Assembly (NCBI GenBank): GCA_014874425.1
Contig: JACWAG010000102.1
Span: 1 to 5,876, forward strand
DNA length: 5,876 nucleotides
Direction: 5' to 3'
Source of the DNA: Syntrophaceae bacterium
GTDB taxonomy: Bacteria; Desulfobacterota; Desulfomonilia; Desulfomonilales; Desulfomonilaceae
Shown here: one piece after another, positions 5,669 to 5,876 of the stretch
How positions within the stretch are numbered: the first letter of the stretch is position 1
Layout of the letters: every line of letters begins with the position of its first letter
Notes under the pieces: generated by a model
Databases searched by the model: none
What the model was told of the DNA's origin: nothing
Seen by the model: the letters and a program-made list of their open reading frames with translations, nothing else
Made by a program: the position numbers and the translations under genes

Positions 5669-5876
5669 TCAGTGTTGGTCGATCTTGAGGTTTTTAACCA
5701 CAACAGATTCACTGCTATAAGACGCAAGATGCTTGTCAGTTGTGTATATTTCGTTCACCCCAACCTTTTTAAGACACGCGAGAATCAATGAGTCAATTGC
5801 GGGGATACCCAAACCATGTGAAAGCCGAGCGCCAGAACTGACAATCTCTCGGTCAGGCCAGACCACAAGTGTAGAC
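5669..5876 (-). CDS. PIN-domain protein, C-terminal part (VapC-like; cut by the right edge)
   Basis: The frame is open from the right edge to a TGA at 5671-5669, giving 68 residues of the C-terminal part. A GTG at 5866 could be read as a start, but the frame continues upstream through STLVWPD to the edge and the protein resembles the second half of a PIN domain. It has SHGLGIPAIDSLILACLKK (an acidic residue in the conserved IDSLI helix) and then EIYTTDKHLASY, the usual strand with a conserved TTD acidic residue, followed by a final hydrophobic strand VVVKNL. PIN domains are Mg-dependent ribonucleases; most free-standing ones of this kind are VapC toxins paired with a small antitoxin encoded just upstream, here outside the window. 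The first catalytic Asp and the antitoxin cannot be seen, so toxin identity is likely but not proven. Confidence 0.75.
   Translation of the reverse strand, partial: STLVVWPDREIVSSGARLSHGLGIPAIDSLILACLKKVGVNEIYTTDKHLASYSSESVVVKNLKIDQH

Overview
The window is about 5.9 kb of bacterial chromosome with moderate GC genes and AT-richer gaps. It carries seven protein-coding genes, two of them cut by the window edges. The best clue to the host is the fused transaldolase/glucose-6-phosphate isomerase, an arrangement I know from Desulfobacterota-like bacteria and cyanobacteria. The small SEKAGRDLG/DWI protein and the dispersed palindromic repeat fit a deltaproteobacterial (Desulfobacterota) genome, but this placement is an inference.

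Left part (1-2272, all minus strand, read right to left): a 58-residue cytosolic protein (2096-2272) with its own sigma70-like promoter; an exported ankyrin-repeat protein (1254-1856, TTG start); a secreted retropepsin-like 'ATP-dependent zinc protease' family protein (683-1177); and the N-terminal 226 residues of an inactive transglutaminase/7-TM membrane protein (1-678, most likely a TTG start). The last two are a known gene pair that usually continues into a RimK/glutamate-ligase-like ATP-grasp gene, which would lie beyond position 1. They point to a cell-envelope peptide or amide-bond system, here preceded by an ankyrin protein. The protease/transglutaminase junction is unusual: an ATGA overlap leads into a three-codon frame whose stop overlaps the TTG start of the transglutaminase.

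Middle (2273-5178): a short divergent promoter region, then a 920-residue bifunctional transaldolase/phosphoglucose isomerase on the plus strand with a perfect AGGAGGT ribosome binding site. It links the non-oxidative pentose phosphate pathway to glycolysis/gluconeogenesis in one polypeptide.

Right part (5179-5876): two small hairpins, an unrecognised 75-residue plus-strand gene, a 107-bp nested palindromic repeat of the REP/MITE-like kind in the convergent gap, and the C-terminal part of a minus-strand PIN-domain protein (probably a VapC-like toxin) that runs off the right edge.

I see no CRISPR array, tRNA, rRNA, transposase or integrase. The most original material is the coupled start of the transglutaminase gene, the small minus-strand protein hidden opposite a spurious plus-strand frame, the nested palindrome, and the ankyrin-protease-transglutaminase arrangement.
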